Part shown: positions 49,144 to 57,921 of the stretch, piece after piece | Position numbering within the stretch: position 1 is the first letter of the stretch | Layout: each line of letters starts with the position of its first letter | DNA from: Hamadaea flava | Lineage (GTDB): Bacteria; Actinomycetota; Actinomycetes; Mycobacteriales; Micromonosporaceae | Length of the DNA: 64,000 bases | Reading direction: 5' to 3' | Assembly (NCBI RefSeq): GCF_024172085.1 | Contig: NZ_JAMZDZ010000001.1 | Span: forward strand, 3,162,001 to 3,226,000 | Position numbers and translations under genes: made by a program | The notes under the pieces: model-generated | Seen by the model: the letters and a program-made list of their open reading frames with translations, nothing else | Databases searched by the model: none | What the model was told of the DNA's origin: nothing

Positions 49144-51339
49144 TCAGGAGAGTCGGCGGTAGACGGGGATCTCGTCGAGCGGCGCCGCCCGCGTCACCAC
49201 GGCCGGGCCGGTGTGGCGTACGCCGGTGAAGTAGTCCGCCCACTCGCCTTCGGGCAGGTAGACCGGCCATTCTCGGACGCCGGGCGAGGTCACTGGCGCG
49301 ACGAGGAGGTCGTCGCCGAGCCGCCACTGCCGCGGCCAGTTCCAGATCTCGGGTTCGCCGGGGTGGTCGAAGAATAGCGGGCGCATCAGCGGCCGTCCGG
49401 TCTCGATCGAGCGGGCGGACTGCTCGGCCAGGTACGGCACGAGTTCCTCGCGTAGCCGGGCGAAGCGCCGGTAGCCGTCGACGACGTCCGGCGTACCGCT
49501 GCGGTCGGCGATGTTCCAGGGCGTCCGGTCGACCGACGGTTCGCGGTGATGGTTGAACTCCGAGTGGTACTGCATGATCGGGGCGAAGCAGGCGGCCGCC
49601 GCCGATCGCAGGTACAGCTCGGCGTCCGGGACGTCGCCGGAGAACCCGGCCAGATCCCAGCCCCAGAAGAAGATCCCGCCGACACCCGCGGTCAGCCCGG
49701 CCGTGATGGACGCGCGGAACGCCTCCCAGGTGGAGTTCTCGTCGCCCGCCCAATGCGCCGGAAAGGCCGCCGCGCCGGTGAAACCCGCGCGGCTGAAGGT
49801 GACGCCGTCGGTCCCGGTCTCCCCCATCAGGTCGTGGTACGCCTGCGCGTACCGCACCGCGAAGAGGTTGTTGCCGGCGTCGCCCCGGCTGCCGTCGAAG
49901 TACTGGAGATCGTGGCCCCAGGCGTGCTCGCCGCCGTCGGTCTTGAACCCGTCGACGCCGAGGTCTTCGAGCAGGTAACGGCGTTTGTCGAGCCACCAGC
50001 GGCGGGCGTCGGGGTTGGTCCAGTCCGGCAGCAGCGCACCCGGGAACCACCAGCCCCGGTTGTGATGCGGGCGGCCGTCGGCTTCCTTGATCGCGTACTC
50101 GCGGTCGATCATGGTGGCCGCGTCGGCGGCGACCTGCGCCGCGGCGGACGCGGATCCGGTCAGCTCGCCGCGATCGGTCGGGACGAGCGGGATCTGCCAG
50201 AGCAGCACCTTGACTCCGGCCGCGTGCAGCTCGTCGATCATCGCCTTCGGGTCGGGCCACGCGCCGTCCGCGGGGAAGGTGAAGTCGGCCAGCCGGTGCG
50301 GGGCGCCGTCCGGGTGCACCTCGTACGCCGCGTCCCGGAACGCGACGAAGGTGGCCTCGTCACTCCACGCCTCGATGACGACGGCGCCGACCGGGATCTG
50401 CTCGGCCAGGCTCCGGCGTACTTCGGCCAGGACCCGCTCCTGCGTGTTCCATTCGTTGCCGCTCATCCACGGCCGGAAGATCCACTCCGGCGGCTGCGGC
50501 GGCATCCCCGTCTCCAGCAGGAACTCACGCACGATCGAACCGGGTTCGCCGCGATGGAGGCGCAGCGACAGGCTCGGGTCGGCCGGATCGATCTCGGCCT
50601 CCACGAGGAGCTTGCCCGGGTCGGCCGCGCCGACGTCGTACCAGGTCCGCCGGGTGGTCTGGACGTGGAAGCCCCAGTCGCCTGCCGAGCCGCCGGTCAC
50701 GAGGGCGAACGGCATCGGGAGGTAGGTGCGGTGCCCCTGCCGCTTGTACTGCTCGAACACCATCGCGTCGAGCACTTCGCCACGTTGGTCGAGCGCGTGG
50801 TAGCGCTCGCCGAAGCCGACGACGTGCTCTTCGGCAGACAGCCGCAAGGCGAACCGTACGCGTCGCGGACCGTCCGAGCCCGTCAACCACTCGACATCCT
50901 CCACACTGGAGGCGATCCCCGACGTTCGCAGCGTTCCGCCCGTGGACTGCCAGGACAACGGCCGCAGGTCGAACGGGCCGAGCTGGAAGTCCCCGCCCCG
51001 CACCACATAGGAGGTGTCGGCGGAGGCGACGGCCGAAGCGACCCAGACGGTCTGGCCGCCGGTGTCGGGGACGGCGTTCGCGGCAGAGGTCAGGTGCCCG
51101 GCCGCGCCCGCTGGTGGGGCCGGCGGAGCGCCGAAGTCGCAGATCACGTCAGCCGGATCGACCGGCTGCGCGGAAACCCGGGAACCGTCGGCGAAGACGA
51201 CGTCCACCGTGGCCACCGACGGATCGGCCAGCACCCGGATCTCGTACGCCTGCCCGGCGATCGGCCGGGTGGGCACCCGCTGATCGAGGTCGTGGCGATA
51301 CGGGTGTTCGGTCCCGAACGGGCGATGTGAGAGCGTCAC
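49144..51339 (-). CDS. Glycoside hydrolase family 31 alpha-glucosidase/alpha-xylosidase
   Basis: A 731-residue enzyme from GTG 51339, which overlaps the GH15 stop (GTGA). The barrel carries the nucleophile Asp468 in FKTDGGEHAW and the acid/base Asp533 in WAGDENSTW. FRPWMSGNEWNT and GIFFWGWDLAGFSG are typical GH31 segments. It has no signal peptide, so it acts in the cytoplasm on imported oligosaccharides, releasing glucose or xylose from the non-reducing end. It is the last gene of a ROK-permease-permease-binding protein-GH15-GH31 operon. Confidence 0.93.
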   Translation of the reverse strand: MTLSHRPFGTEHPYRHDLDQRVPTRPIAGQAYEIRVLADPSVATVDVVFADGSRVSAQPVDPADVICDFGAPPAPPAGAAGHLTSAANAVPDTGGQTVWVASAVASADTSYVVRGGDFQLGPFDLRPLSWQSTGGTLRTSGIASSVEDVEWLTGSDGPRRVRFALRLSAEEHVVGFGERYHALDQRGEVLDAMVFEQYKRQGHRTYLPMPFALVTGGSAGDWGFHVQTTRRTWYDVGAADPGKLLVEAEIDPADPSLSLRLHRGEPGSIVREFLLETGMPPQPPEWIFRPWMSGNEWNTQERVLAEVRRSLAEQIPVGAVVIEAWSDEATFVAFRDAAYEVHPDGAPHRLADFTFPADGAWPDPKAMIDELHAAGVKVLLWQIPLVPTDRGELTGSASAAAQVAADAATMIDREYAIKEADGRPHHNRGWWFPGALLPDWTNPDARRWWLDKRRYLLEDLGVDGFKTDGGEHAWGHDLQYFDGSRGDAGNNLFAVRYAQAYHDLMGETGTDGVTFSRAGFTGAAAFPAHWAGDENSTWEAFRASITAGLTAGVGGIFFWGWDLAGFSGDVPDAELYLRSAAAACFAPIMQYHSEFNHHREPSVDRTPWNIADRSGTPDVVDGYRRFARLREELVPYLAEQSARSIETGRPLMRPLFFDHPGEPEIWNWPRQWRLGDDLLVAPVTSPGVREWPVYLPEGEWADYFTGVRHTGPAVVTRAAPLDEIPVYRRLS

Positions 51340-52409
51340 AGCGACTCCCCCAGTTCCAGCGCGAGAATGACGAACAGGGCGTGCGACCAGAGCAGGGGTG
51401 TGGCGACCGGACCCCACTTGGCCGTCCACTCGGCGATGTACGCCGGGTCCTGCGTGTCCCCGCTGACCTGTTCCGGCAGCCAACCCTCCGGCGTCGCCTG
51501 GGCGGCCACCCAGGCCAGCCGTTCCCGCGCCAGCTCGGCCCGCCCGGTACGCGCCTCGTGCCAGCCGAGCCAGGCGGTCAGGATCAGCCACTCGCCGCCG
51601 CCGTAGAAGGTGTCGCCGAGGTACCGGTAGACCCCGTTGCGGCGCAGCTCTGTGCGTACCCGTTGGTAGGTGCCTTCGGCGACTTCCGGCGTGACCAGCC
51701 CGAACGGGGTGAGGCAGGCGAGCAGGCCGCCGTCCACCGAGCCGGAGCCGAGCCACTTGACCAGCGAGCCGTCCACGGTGCCCGGACCCGCGATGAGCTC
51801 GCGCAGCCGCGCGAGCATCTGGGTGGCGGCCTTGGTTCGGTCTTCGTCCAGCAGATCGGCGGAGAGCACGGCGTCGAGCCCGGCCGCGACCGAGCCCAGC
51901 GTCGCCACGTGCCGGTGCTCGGCGTGTTCCTCCCACCAGTCGTAGCAGGGGTCGGCGCCGAACGTCGCCAGATAGTCCACCGTGGTGATGATCGCGGCCC
52001 GGTAGGGCGCGAGGTCGCCACCGTGCCGTCGGGTGTGCTCCACCAACGCCCACAGCCAGGTGCCGTAACCGTCGAGCTGGTAGTCCCACCACGGCTCGTC
52101 CCCGTCACCGCCGTCCAATGTGTACCGTGTCGGGAGCATGCGGCGCGGATCGATCTCCTCGCCCCGGCGAGCGGCCGCGACCAGCTCGGCGACGTGCCCG
52201 CCCCGGCCCTCGATCACCCGTGCGCACCAGCCGTGGAACGCGTCCGCGCTCGCGGTACGCCCGGCGCGGCTCATCGCGTCGGCGATGAACGAGCCGTCCC
52301 GCAGCCAGCAGTAGCCGTAGACGGGATAGGTGGGACTGGCCGGGTACGCCCCGCCGGAATGCTGGTGGCGGGCGATCAGCTCGACGCTGGCCGCGACAGC
52401 GGTCTGCAC
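51336..52409 (-). CDS. Glycoside hydrolase family 15-like alpha-glucosidase (glucoamylase type)
   Basis: A 357-residue alpha/alpha-barrel enzyme. GYCWLRDGSFIADAM is the GH15 substrate-site motif, WWDYQLDGYGTWLWAL follows, and the two catalytic acids fit Glu160/161 in WWEEHAEHR and Glu313 in LPEQVSGDT. It lacks a signal peptide and the N-terminal beta domain of secreted glucoamylases, so it is a shorter intracellular form. It probably hydrolyses imported alpha-glucosides such as isomaltose- or maltose-type sugars. It lies between the binding-protein gene and the GH31 gene. Confidence 0.88.
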   Translation of the reverse strand: MQTAVAASVELIARHQHSGGAYPASPTYPVYGYCWLRDGSFIADAMSRAGRTASADAFHGWCARVIEGRGGHVAELVAAARRGEEIDPRRMLPTRYTLDGGDGDEPWWDYQLDGYGTWLWALVEHTRRHGGDLAPYRAAIITTVDYLATFGADPCYDWWEEHAEHRHVATLGSVAAGLDAVLSADLLDEDRTKAATQMLARLRELIAGPGTVDGSLVKWLGSGSVDGGLLACLTPFGLVTPEVAEGTYQRVRTELRRNGVYRYLGDTFYGGGEWLILTAWLGWHEARTGRAELARERLAWVAAQATPEGWLPEQVSGDTQDPAYIAEWTAKWGPVATPLLWSHALFVILALELGESL

Positions 52410-52435
52410 GGTGTTGCTCCTCGATAAGCTAGGGC

Positions 52436-52469
52436 GGGGACGCGGCTGAGGTCTAGGCAGCCGCGCCCC
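52436..52469 (-). terminator. Intra-operon stem-loop after the binding-protein gene
   Basis: GGGGACGCGGCTG and CAGCCGCGCCCC pair as a 12-bp stem with one bulged base and a 9-base loop, directly after the binding-protein stop. Such hairpins often raise the amount of binding-protein message over the downstream enzyme genes. Confidence 0.55.
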
Positions 52470-52478
52470 CTTAAGGTG

Positions 52479-53756
52479 TTACTTGATCAGCGCCGTGACC
52501 GCGGCCGCGGCCTCGTCCAGCGCCTGCTGTGCGGTGGCCTGGCCGGAGGCCGCCTTCTCCAGGGCCTTGGTGACCAGGTCCTGCATCTGAGCCTGCTGGT
52601 CGCCGATGACCGGCGGCAGCGCGACGGCGTTCAGCGAGTCGAAGACGGCCTGCCGGTTGGCGGGCGGGGTCTGCTTGAGGTAGCTGTCGAACGCCGTCTG
52701 GTCGTTGACGGCCGGCAGCTCCCAGCTCGACGCGAGGCGCGTCTTCACGGTCGTCTCCGACGTGCTCAGGAACCGGGCCCACTTCCACGCGGCGGCGGAC
52801 AGCTTGGTCTTCGCCGACACCGCGGTCGCGTTGAAGAAGACCGCGCTGGCCTTCCGCGCCTTGCCGGGCTCGACGACGATGTCGTAGCCGAGGTCCTTGG
52901 CGTCGGCCAGCGAGCTGAACATCCAGATGCCGCTGTGCCACATGGCAAGCTTGCCGGACTTGAACAGGGCGGTGTCGTAGTCGGCCTTACCGCCGATCTC
53001 GGCGACCGTCGGCTGGACCGTGCCCGGCTTGCCGAGCAGCCACTGCGCGGCCTCCAGGCCCTTGGCGTCGTTGAAGGTCGCCTTCTTGCCGTCCTCGGAC
53101 AGGAACGAGCCGCCGTTCTGGGCGAGCGCCTTGTAGAACTCGTAGAAGGTGACCGGCTGGTAGTCGCCGTAGACGCCCTTGGCCTTGTCGGTCAGCTTCT
53201 CAGCGGCCGCCTTCTCGTCGTCCCAGGTCCACGACGCCGTCGGGTACGCCACCCCGGCCGCGTCGAACAGCTTCTTGTTGTAGAAGAGCACGACGTCGGA
53301 GAAGGTCGACGGCATGCCGTACTGCTTGCCCTTGAGCTGGAAGGCTTCCAGCGCCTTCGGGTAGACCCGGTCGGCCTGGTAGTCGCTGTCGGCCTTCGCG
53401 ACGTCGTCCAGCGCCAGGAGCGCGCCGGCCTTGGCGTACGTCACGAAGTTCTCGTAGTTCAGCTCGAAGGTGTCCGGGGCGTTGCCGCCGGCGATCGACG
53501 TCTGGAGCTTGGTGAAGTAGTCGGCGTACGCGGCGGTCTGGACCTCCACCGTGATGCCCGGGTTCTGCTTCTCGAACTCCGCCTTGAGCGCGTCCAGCTC
53601 CTTCAGATGATCGGGCGCGGCGGAGAAGGTGAAGTACGTGATCTTGCCGGTGGCGGACTCCGCCGAGGAGTCGTCGCCACCTCCGCAGGCGGCGAGCAGG
53701 CCGGCCACGGTCACCGCCGCGGCGGCCGCCGCCAGGAGGCGTCGGGTAGTTCTCAT
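52479..53756 (-). CDS. Sugar ABC transporter substrate-binding lipoprotein
   Basis: A 425-residue lipoprotein. MRTTRRLLAAAAAAVTVAG leads to the lipobox LLAACGG (Cys24), where the lipid anchor attaches. The mature part has the cluster-B binding-protein order: ITYFTFSAAPDHLKELDALK, YGMPSTFSDVVLFYNKKLFD, WTWDDEKAAAEKLTDKAKG. It captures a sugar outside the membrane and passes it to the two permeases upstream. The adjacent GH15/GH31 enzymes suggest alpha-gluco-oligosaccharides. Confidence 0.95.
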   Translation of the reverse strand: MRTTRRLLAAAAAAVTVAGLLAACGGGDDSSAESATGKITYFTFSAAPDHLKELDALKAEFEKQNPGITVEVQTAAYADYFTKLQTSIAGGNAPDTFELNYENFVTYAKAGALLALDDVAKADSDYQADRVYPKALEAFQLKGKQYGMPSTFSDVVLFYNKKLFDAAGVAYPTASWTWDDEKAAAEKLTDKAKGVYGDYQPVTFYEFYKALAQNGGSFLSEDGKKATFNDAKGLEAAQWLLGKPGTVQPTVAEIGGKADYDTALFKSGKLAMWHSGIWMFSSLADAKDLGYDIVVEPGKARKASAVFFNATAVSAKTKLSAAAWKWARFLSTSETTVKTRLASSWELPAVNDQTAFDSYLKQTPPANRQAVFDSLNAVALPPVIGDQQAQMQDLVTKALEKAASGQATAQQALDEAAAAVTALIK

Positions 53757-53813
53757 CGGATCTCCAACTGGTGAGGGACGGTGTCGTGCTTTCTCTGGTG
53801 GGTTGAGCCGTGG

Positions 53814-54626
53814 TCAGCCCTTCATGCCGGTGAAGGCGATCCCCCGGACCACGTAGCGCTGGGCGAAGATGTAGAGCACGAGGATGGGCAGGATGCTCGC
53901 GGTCGAGCCGGCCATCACGACGTTCCAGGCGGGGCCGTAGCGCCCGAGCAGCAGCGACAGGCCGACCGGCAAGGTGGTGTGCGCCTCGGTCTGCGCGATG
54001 ACCAACGGCCAGAGGAAGGCGTTCCAGCTCGCCATGAAGGCGAACACCGCGAAGGTGGCGAGGGCTGGGCCGACCAGCGGAAGCAGGACGCGCCAGAACA
54101 CCCGGAACGGTCCGGCTCCGTCCACATAGGCGGCTTCGTCCAGTTCTCGCGGCAACGCCATGAACGCCTGTCGCAGCATGAACACACCGAAGCTGGAGAC
54201 CGCCGTCGGGAGCAGGAGTCCGGCGTACGTGTCGACCAGGCCGAGCGTCCGCATCTCGATGAACAGCGGCACGATGATCACCTGCATCGGGATCATCATC
54301 GTGGCCAGATACAGCACGAAGAGGGCGTTGCTTCCCTTGAAGCGCAACCGGCTGAAGGCGTACGCCGCGGTGGCGCTCGTGAACAGCTGCAGCAGCGTGG
54401 AGACGATCGCCACGCCGAGGCTGTTCGCGGCGAACCGCCAGAACGGGAACGCGCTCGCCAGCCTCGCGTACGGGTCGGTGGTGGCCGGATCGGGCACCAG
54501 CCCGGCGTCGGCGTTCCCGAGCTGCGCGTCGCCGGTCAACGAGGTGGCCAGCATCCACAGGAACGGCCCGATCATCGCCACCGCGCCCAGCGTCAGGAGG
54601 GCGTAGCGGAGGATCTTCCTAGTCAT
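53814..54626 (-). CDS. Sugar ABC transporter permease, MalG type
   Basis: A 270-residue membrane protein with six predicted helices. The EAA loop reads EAAYVDGAGPFRVFWRVLLP, which contacts the ATPase. The C-terminus GIAFTGMKG is the usual MalG ending. Its start overlaps the first permease by 8 bp. Together with that gene it forms the transmembrane channel. Confidence 0.95.
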   Translation of the reverse strand: MTRKILRYALLTLGAVAMIGPFLWMLATSLTGDAQLGNADAGLVPDPATTDPYARLASAFPFWRFAANSLGVAIVSTLLQLFTSATAAYAFSRLRFKGSNALFVLYLATMMIPMQVIIVPLFIEMRTLGLVDTYAGLLLPTAVSSFGVFMLRQAFMALPRELDEAAYVDGAGPFRVFWRVLLPLVGPALATFAVFAFMASWNAFLWPLVIAQTEAHTTLPVGLSLLLGRYGPAWNVVMAGSTASILPILVLYIFAQRYVVRGIAFTGMKG

Positions 54627-55500
54627 ACTGCACCCACCTGCGCTGCAACCTCAGCTGCGCCACCGTGACGACGAGGATGATCGCGAACAGCACGATGCTC
54701 ATCGCGGAGGCGTAGCCGACCCGGCCGTAGCTGAAGGCGTACCGGACGATCTGCTCGACGACGACGCTGCTGGCACCGCCGGGACCGCCGCCCGTCATCA
54801 CCCAGACCTGGTCGAACACCTGGAAGCCGTTGATCAGACTGATCACCGTGACGAAGAAGAGCGACGGGCTGAGCAGCGGCAGCGTGATGCTGCGCAGTCG
54901 GCGCCAGGCCGACGCGCCGTCGAGGTCGGCCGCCTCCAGCAGGTCTTTCGGGATCGCCTGCAGCCCGGCGAGCAGGATGACCGAGACGAACCCGACGTCC
55001 TTCCAGACCGAGGCCAGGATGACCGACGGCATCGCCCAGGTCGGGTCGGTCCACCAGCCCGGCCCGTCGATCCCGATCAGCCCGAGCGCCTGGTCCACGA
55101 GTCCGCCCGCCGGGTTGAGCAGCCACTTCCAGAGCAGCGAGACCGCTACCCAGCTGCTCACCACCGGCAGGAAGAACATGGCCCGGTAGAGCGTCATCGC
55201 GGGCAGCTTCGCGTTGAGCAGCAACGCCACTGCCAACCCCAGGATCAGGACGAGCGGCAGATACCCCGCGAGGTAGCCGAGCGTGTGGAGCAGAGCGGCA
55301 TGGAAATCGGCGTCCTTCGCCAGCTCGGCGTAGTTGTCCAGGCCGACGAAGCTCGGCACGCCGATCAGGTTCCAGTCCTGCAGGCTGACCCAGACCGTGC
55401 CGATCATCGGCCCGATCCAGAACGCCAGCAGCGTCACGAGGCTCGGCGCCAGGAAGATCGCGGCGACACCCGCGTTGCGCCATCGCCGTCGCGCGCTCAC
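54619..55500 (-). CDS. Sugar ABC transporter permease, MalF type
   Basis: A 293-residue membrane protein. GTG 55500 overlaps the ROK stop (GTGA). NAGVAAIFLAPSLVTLLAFW is the first helix and EAADLDGASAWRRLRSITLP the EAA loop. FDQVWVMTGGGPGGASSVVV is typical of MalF-type sugar permeases. No ATP-binding subunit gene is present in the operon; in Streptomyces such systems share the MsiK ATPase, which is likely here too. Confidence 0.95.
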   Translation of the reverse strand: MSARRRWRNAGVAAIFLAPSLVTLLAFWIGPMIGTVWVSLQDWNLIGVPSFVGLDNYAELAKDADFHAALLHTLGYLAGYLPLVLILGLAVALLLNAKLPAMTLYRAMFFLPVVSSWVAVSLLWKWLLNPAGGLVDQALGLIGIDGPGWWTDPTWAMPSVILASVWKDVGFVSVILLAGLQAIPKDLLEAADLDGASAWRRLRSITLPLLSPSLFFVTVISLINGFQVFDQVWVMTGGGPGGASSVVVEQIVRYAFSYGRVGYASAMSIVLFAIILVVTVAQLRLQRRWVQYD

Positions 55501-56702
55501 GCTCCGGCCTCCACCGAGAAGGCCGCGAGCCGCGAACGCACCGCGTCGGCCTGCGGGTCCACCGTGAAGGTGAAAGGGGTACGCAGAACGAGGGCGGCCG
55601 CGCCCAGCGCCCATTTCGCATCGTCCCAGGGATCGACGTGCACCGAGATCCGGTCGGCGAAGCCGGGGAACACGCCGTTGGTGAAGGCGGGCTCGAATCC
55701 GGCCGCCAGATGCGGCCAAGCCCGGCTGCCCTCACCGCTGACCAGGATCGCCTGCGGATCGAGGACGACCGAGAGGCCGGCGACCGCGAGCCCGAGCCGT
55801 TTACCCGCCTCCGCGTAGACCCGCTTGGCGTTCGCGTCGCCTGCGTCGGCTTTCTTCTTGAGGTCCTCCGGGGTCTGCACGTCGGCCTGGCCGGCCTGCT
55901 TGACCAGGGCGTCATCCGAGAGGTAGGTCTCCAGACAACCCCGCCGACCGCAGTGGCAGGGCAGGCCGTTCTCCGGGTCGACCGGCAGGTGCCCCAGTTC
56001 CCCGGCCGCACCGTGCCCACCCCGGCGCAGATCGCCGCCGGAGAACACGGCCGCGCCGACACCCCGGCCCAGGGTGACCGTGAGGAAGTCCTCGTAAGGA
56101 CGGCCGAGCCCATACAGGTGCTCATAGGCCGCCAACGTGTTGACGTCGTTGTCCACTAACACCGGTACGCCGACCAGCTGCGACAGGTAGTCGGCCAGTG
56201 GCATGCGCTTCCAGCCGAGCAGCTGTGCCTGCACGAGTCCGGTGCCGATGTCGACGAACCCGGGGATGCCGACGCCGACCCCCAGAAACGCCGGCGGGTC
56301 GTTCTTGGGGATGAGCGGGGTCAGCAGCTCGGCGAGGGCGTCGAACGGATTCGCCTTGAGCGCGTCGATCGGCGCGGAGAACGTGTCGAGCACGGTCCCG
56401 TCCAGATCCGCGTGAACGCCGGTGACCTGCCCCGCGGCGACCTTCACACCGATCGCCGACGCGGCCGAGCCGGCCACCGCGAGCAGCTCACCCGGACGGC
56501 CGCCGCGAGACGCGTCGTCGTCGACCTTGTGCAGCACCCCGGCCTCGATGAACGACCGCGTCACGGCCGTCACCGTGGGCGGGCTGAGCCCGAGCCGCCG
56601 GGCGATGTCCGCCCGGGAGATCGGCCCATGCCTTCCGACCAGCGCCAGAATCGCCGTCCGGTTGACGTCCCGCAGCCGGGGGCCGGAGGTCGCGGAGACC
56701 AT
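55497..56702 (-). CDS. ROK-family transcriptional repressor of the sugar operon
   Basis: A 401-residue NagC/XylR-type regulator. An N-terminal winged helix (HGPISRADIARRLGLSPPTV) precedes a sugar-kinase-like domain with LGVGVGIPGFVDIGTG and the zinc motif CHCGRRGCLETYLS. It has no need to be a kinase; sugar binding to the ROK domain changes DNA binding. It is the first gene of the operon and so probably controls itself and the importer. Its promoter lies in the AT-rich stretch 56703-56760. Confidence 0.93.
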   Translation of the reverse strand: MVSATSGPRLRDVNRTAILALVGRHGPISRADIARRLGLSPPTVTAVTRSFIEAGVLHKVDDDASRGGRPGELLAVAGSAASAIGVKVAAGQVTGVHADLDGTVLDTFSAPIDALKANPFDALAELLTPLIPKNDPPAFLGVGVGIPGFVDIGTGLVQAQLLGWKRMPLADYLSQLVGVPVLVDNDVNTLAAYEHLYGLGRPYEDFLTVTLGRGVGAAVFSGGDLRRGGHGAAGELGHLPVDPENGLPCHCGRRGCLETYLSDDALVKQAGQADVQTPEDLKKKADAGDANAKRVYAEAGKRLGLAVAGLSVVLDPQAILVSGEGSRAWPHLAAGFEPAFTNGVFPGFADRISVHVDPWDDAKWALGAAALVLRTPFTFTVDPQADAVRSRLAAFSVEAGA

Positions 56703-56802
56703 TCGAGCACTTCCTTCCGAGACTATGTTTCGTCGCCGAATTAACGTAGGCGCGCCGCCCCTCCCCCGTCAAGACCCCTCCCCGCTTGCCTCCGCTACGG
56801 AT

Positions 56803-56861
56803 GCAGATCACGGTTACGCGGGGAACCCCGGGCGGTTTTGGCATGCGTAACCGTGATCTGC
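56803..56861. repeat. Palindromic repeat family R4, copy B
   Basis: GCAGATCACGGTTACGC (56803-56819) and GCGTAACCGTGATCTGC (56845-56861) are perfect 17-bp arms with a 25-bp middle. Copy A is at 25247-25305. It lies between the ROK promoter and the HAD hydrolase start. Confidence 0.85.
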
Positions 56862-56890
56862 TGCTGACGGGCGCTGTGGGACCATGGCGC

Positions 56891-57598
56891 ATGCGCGCGA
56901 TCGTCTTCGACTACTACGGCACCCTGTCGAACCCGGCCGGGGAGAGCGAACGCCGCGCGCTGTACGCCCGAACCGGCGAAACACTCGGCATCGACGGCGA
57001 CGTGTTCTGGGGCGCGATGGTCGACACCTTCCGGGAACGGATCATCGGCGCGTACGGCGACACCCGGTCGACACTGTCCGCCATCGCCGGACGCTGCGGC
57101 GTGACCGCGTCGGACGACCTGCTCGCCGAAGCCGTCCGCGTTCAGTTGGCCGGCGCTCGGCATACGCAGCGCCCCCGCCCAGACGCGGTGAAGACGCTGA
57201 CTGCGTTGCGGGAGCGGGGTTTCCGGCTCGCGCTGATGAGCGACTGCAGCAGCGAACTCGTCGAGGACTGGCCGAACAACCCGTTCGCGCCGCTGATCGA
57301 CGCCCCCGTGTTCAGCTGGCGCGAACGCGTCCGCAAACCCGACCCGGCGCTCTACGCGGCGGCGACCTCCCGGCTCTTCGTCTCAGCGGCAGAATGCTGG
57401 TACGTCGGCGACGGCGGCGGCCGGGAACTCCGGGGCGCTCACGATGCGGGTATGCGGCCGGTACTGGTCACGAACGCGGCGCATCCCGAGGCGGCGCAGC
57501 ATCGGGCCGATCCGGACGAGCACATCCCGGACTACACAGTAGACGACCTGCCCGAACTCCTCGACCTCGTCGGTTCTGCATCCAGAGTGGACCACTGA
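56891..57598 (+). CDS. HAD-superfamily hydrolase
   Basis: A 235-residue enzyme from ATG 56891. Motif I is FDYYGTL (nucleophile Asp7, with Tyr9 in place of the second Asp), as in L-2-haloacid-dehalogenase-like members. LALMSDCSS is motif II, RKPDPALYAAA motif III and WYVGDGGGRELRGAHDAG motif IV. It is probably a small-molecule phosphatase or dehalogenase. The frame extends upstream into repeat R4, but that part is not protein-like. It stands alone between two genes on the other strand. Confidence 0.88.
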   Translation: MRAIVFDYYGTLSNPAGESERRALYARTGETLGIDGDVFWGAMVDTFRERIIGAYGDTRSTLSAIAGRCGVTASDDLLAEAVRVQLAGARHTQRPRPDAVKTLTALRERGFRLALMSDCSSELVEDWPNNPFAPLIDAPVFSWRERVRKPDPALYAAATSRLFVSAAECWYVGDGGGRELRGAHDAGMRPVLVTNAAHPEAAQHRADPDEHIPDYTVDDLPELLDLVGSASRVDH

Positions 57599-57632
57599 AG
57601 CGACGTCTGATCATCGCGTGCGAGCTTCCGCG

Positions 57633-57920
57633 CTACCGAGACCCATTGGTTTGATCGATGATCTTCGCCTCCTTGAGGTGGTCCAGCAGCACTTCATGAA
57701 GCTCAATAGCGGCAGCGGCTTCCTGGGTCCAGACCTCGCTGCGCAAAACCGCACGCTTCGCCTCGGCGGCGCTCATGATTCCGGACTTCTTGATGGCGAA
57801 CATGCTGTCGCTCATATCGAGACCGTCATCGCGCAGCTGCCGCACGATGGTCTCGACACTCGCTCCGTTTCGGGCGCGTTCCGCGACCTCAATCGCGAGA
57901 CGCTCGAAGTCAGGCTCCAT
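57633..57920 (-). CDS. Small conserved hypothetical protein
   Basis: A 95-residue protein. VETIVRQLRDDGLDMSDSMF and AIKKSGIMSAAEAKRAVLRS, followed by EVW, recall a widespread family of short helical proteins with an L7/L12-like AKxxV pattern and no known role. Its start lies 1 bp after the stop of the DUF1737-GrpB gene on the same strand, so both are in one operon. Confidence 0.7.
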   Translation of the reverse strand: MEPDFERLAIEVAERARNGASVETIVRQLRDDGLDMSDSMFAIKKSGIMSAAEAKRAVLRSEVWTQEAAAAIELHEVLLDHLKEAKIIDQTNGSR

Positions 57921-57921
57921 G

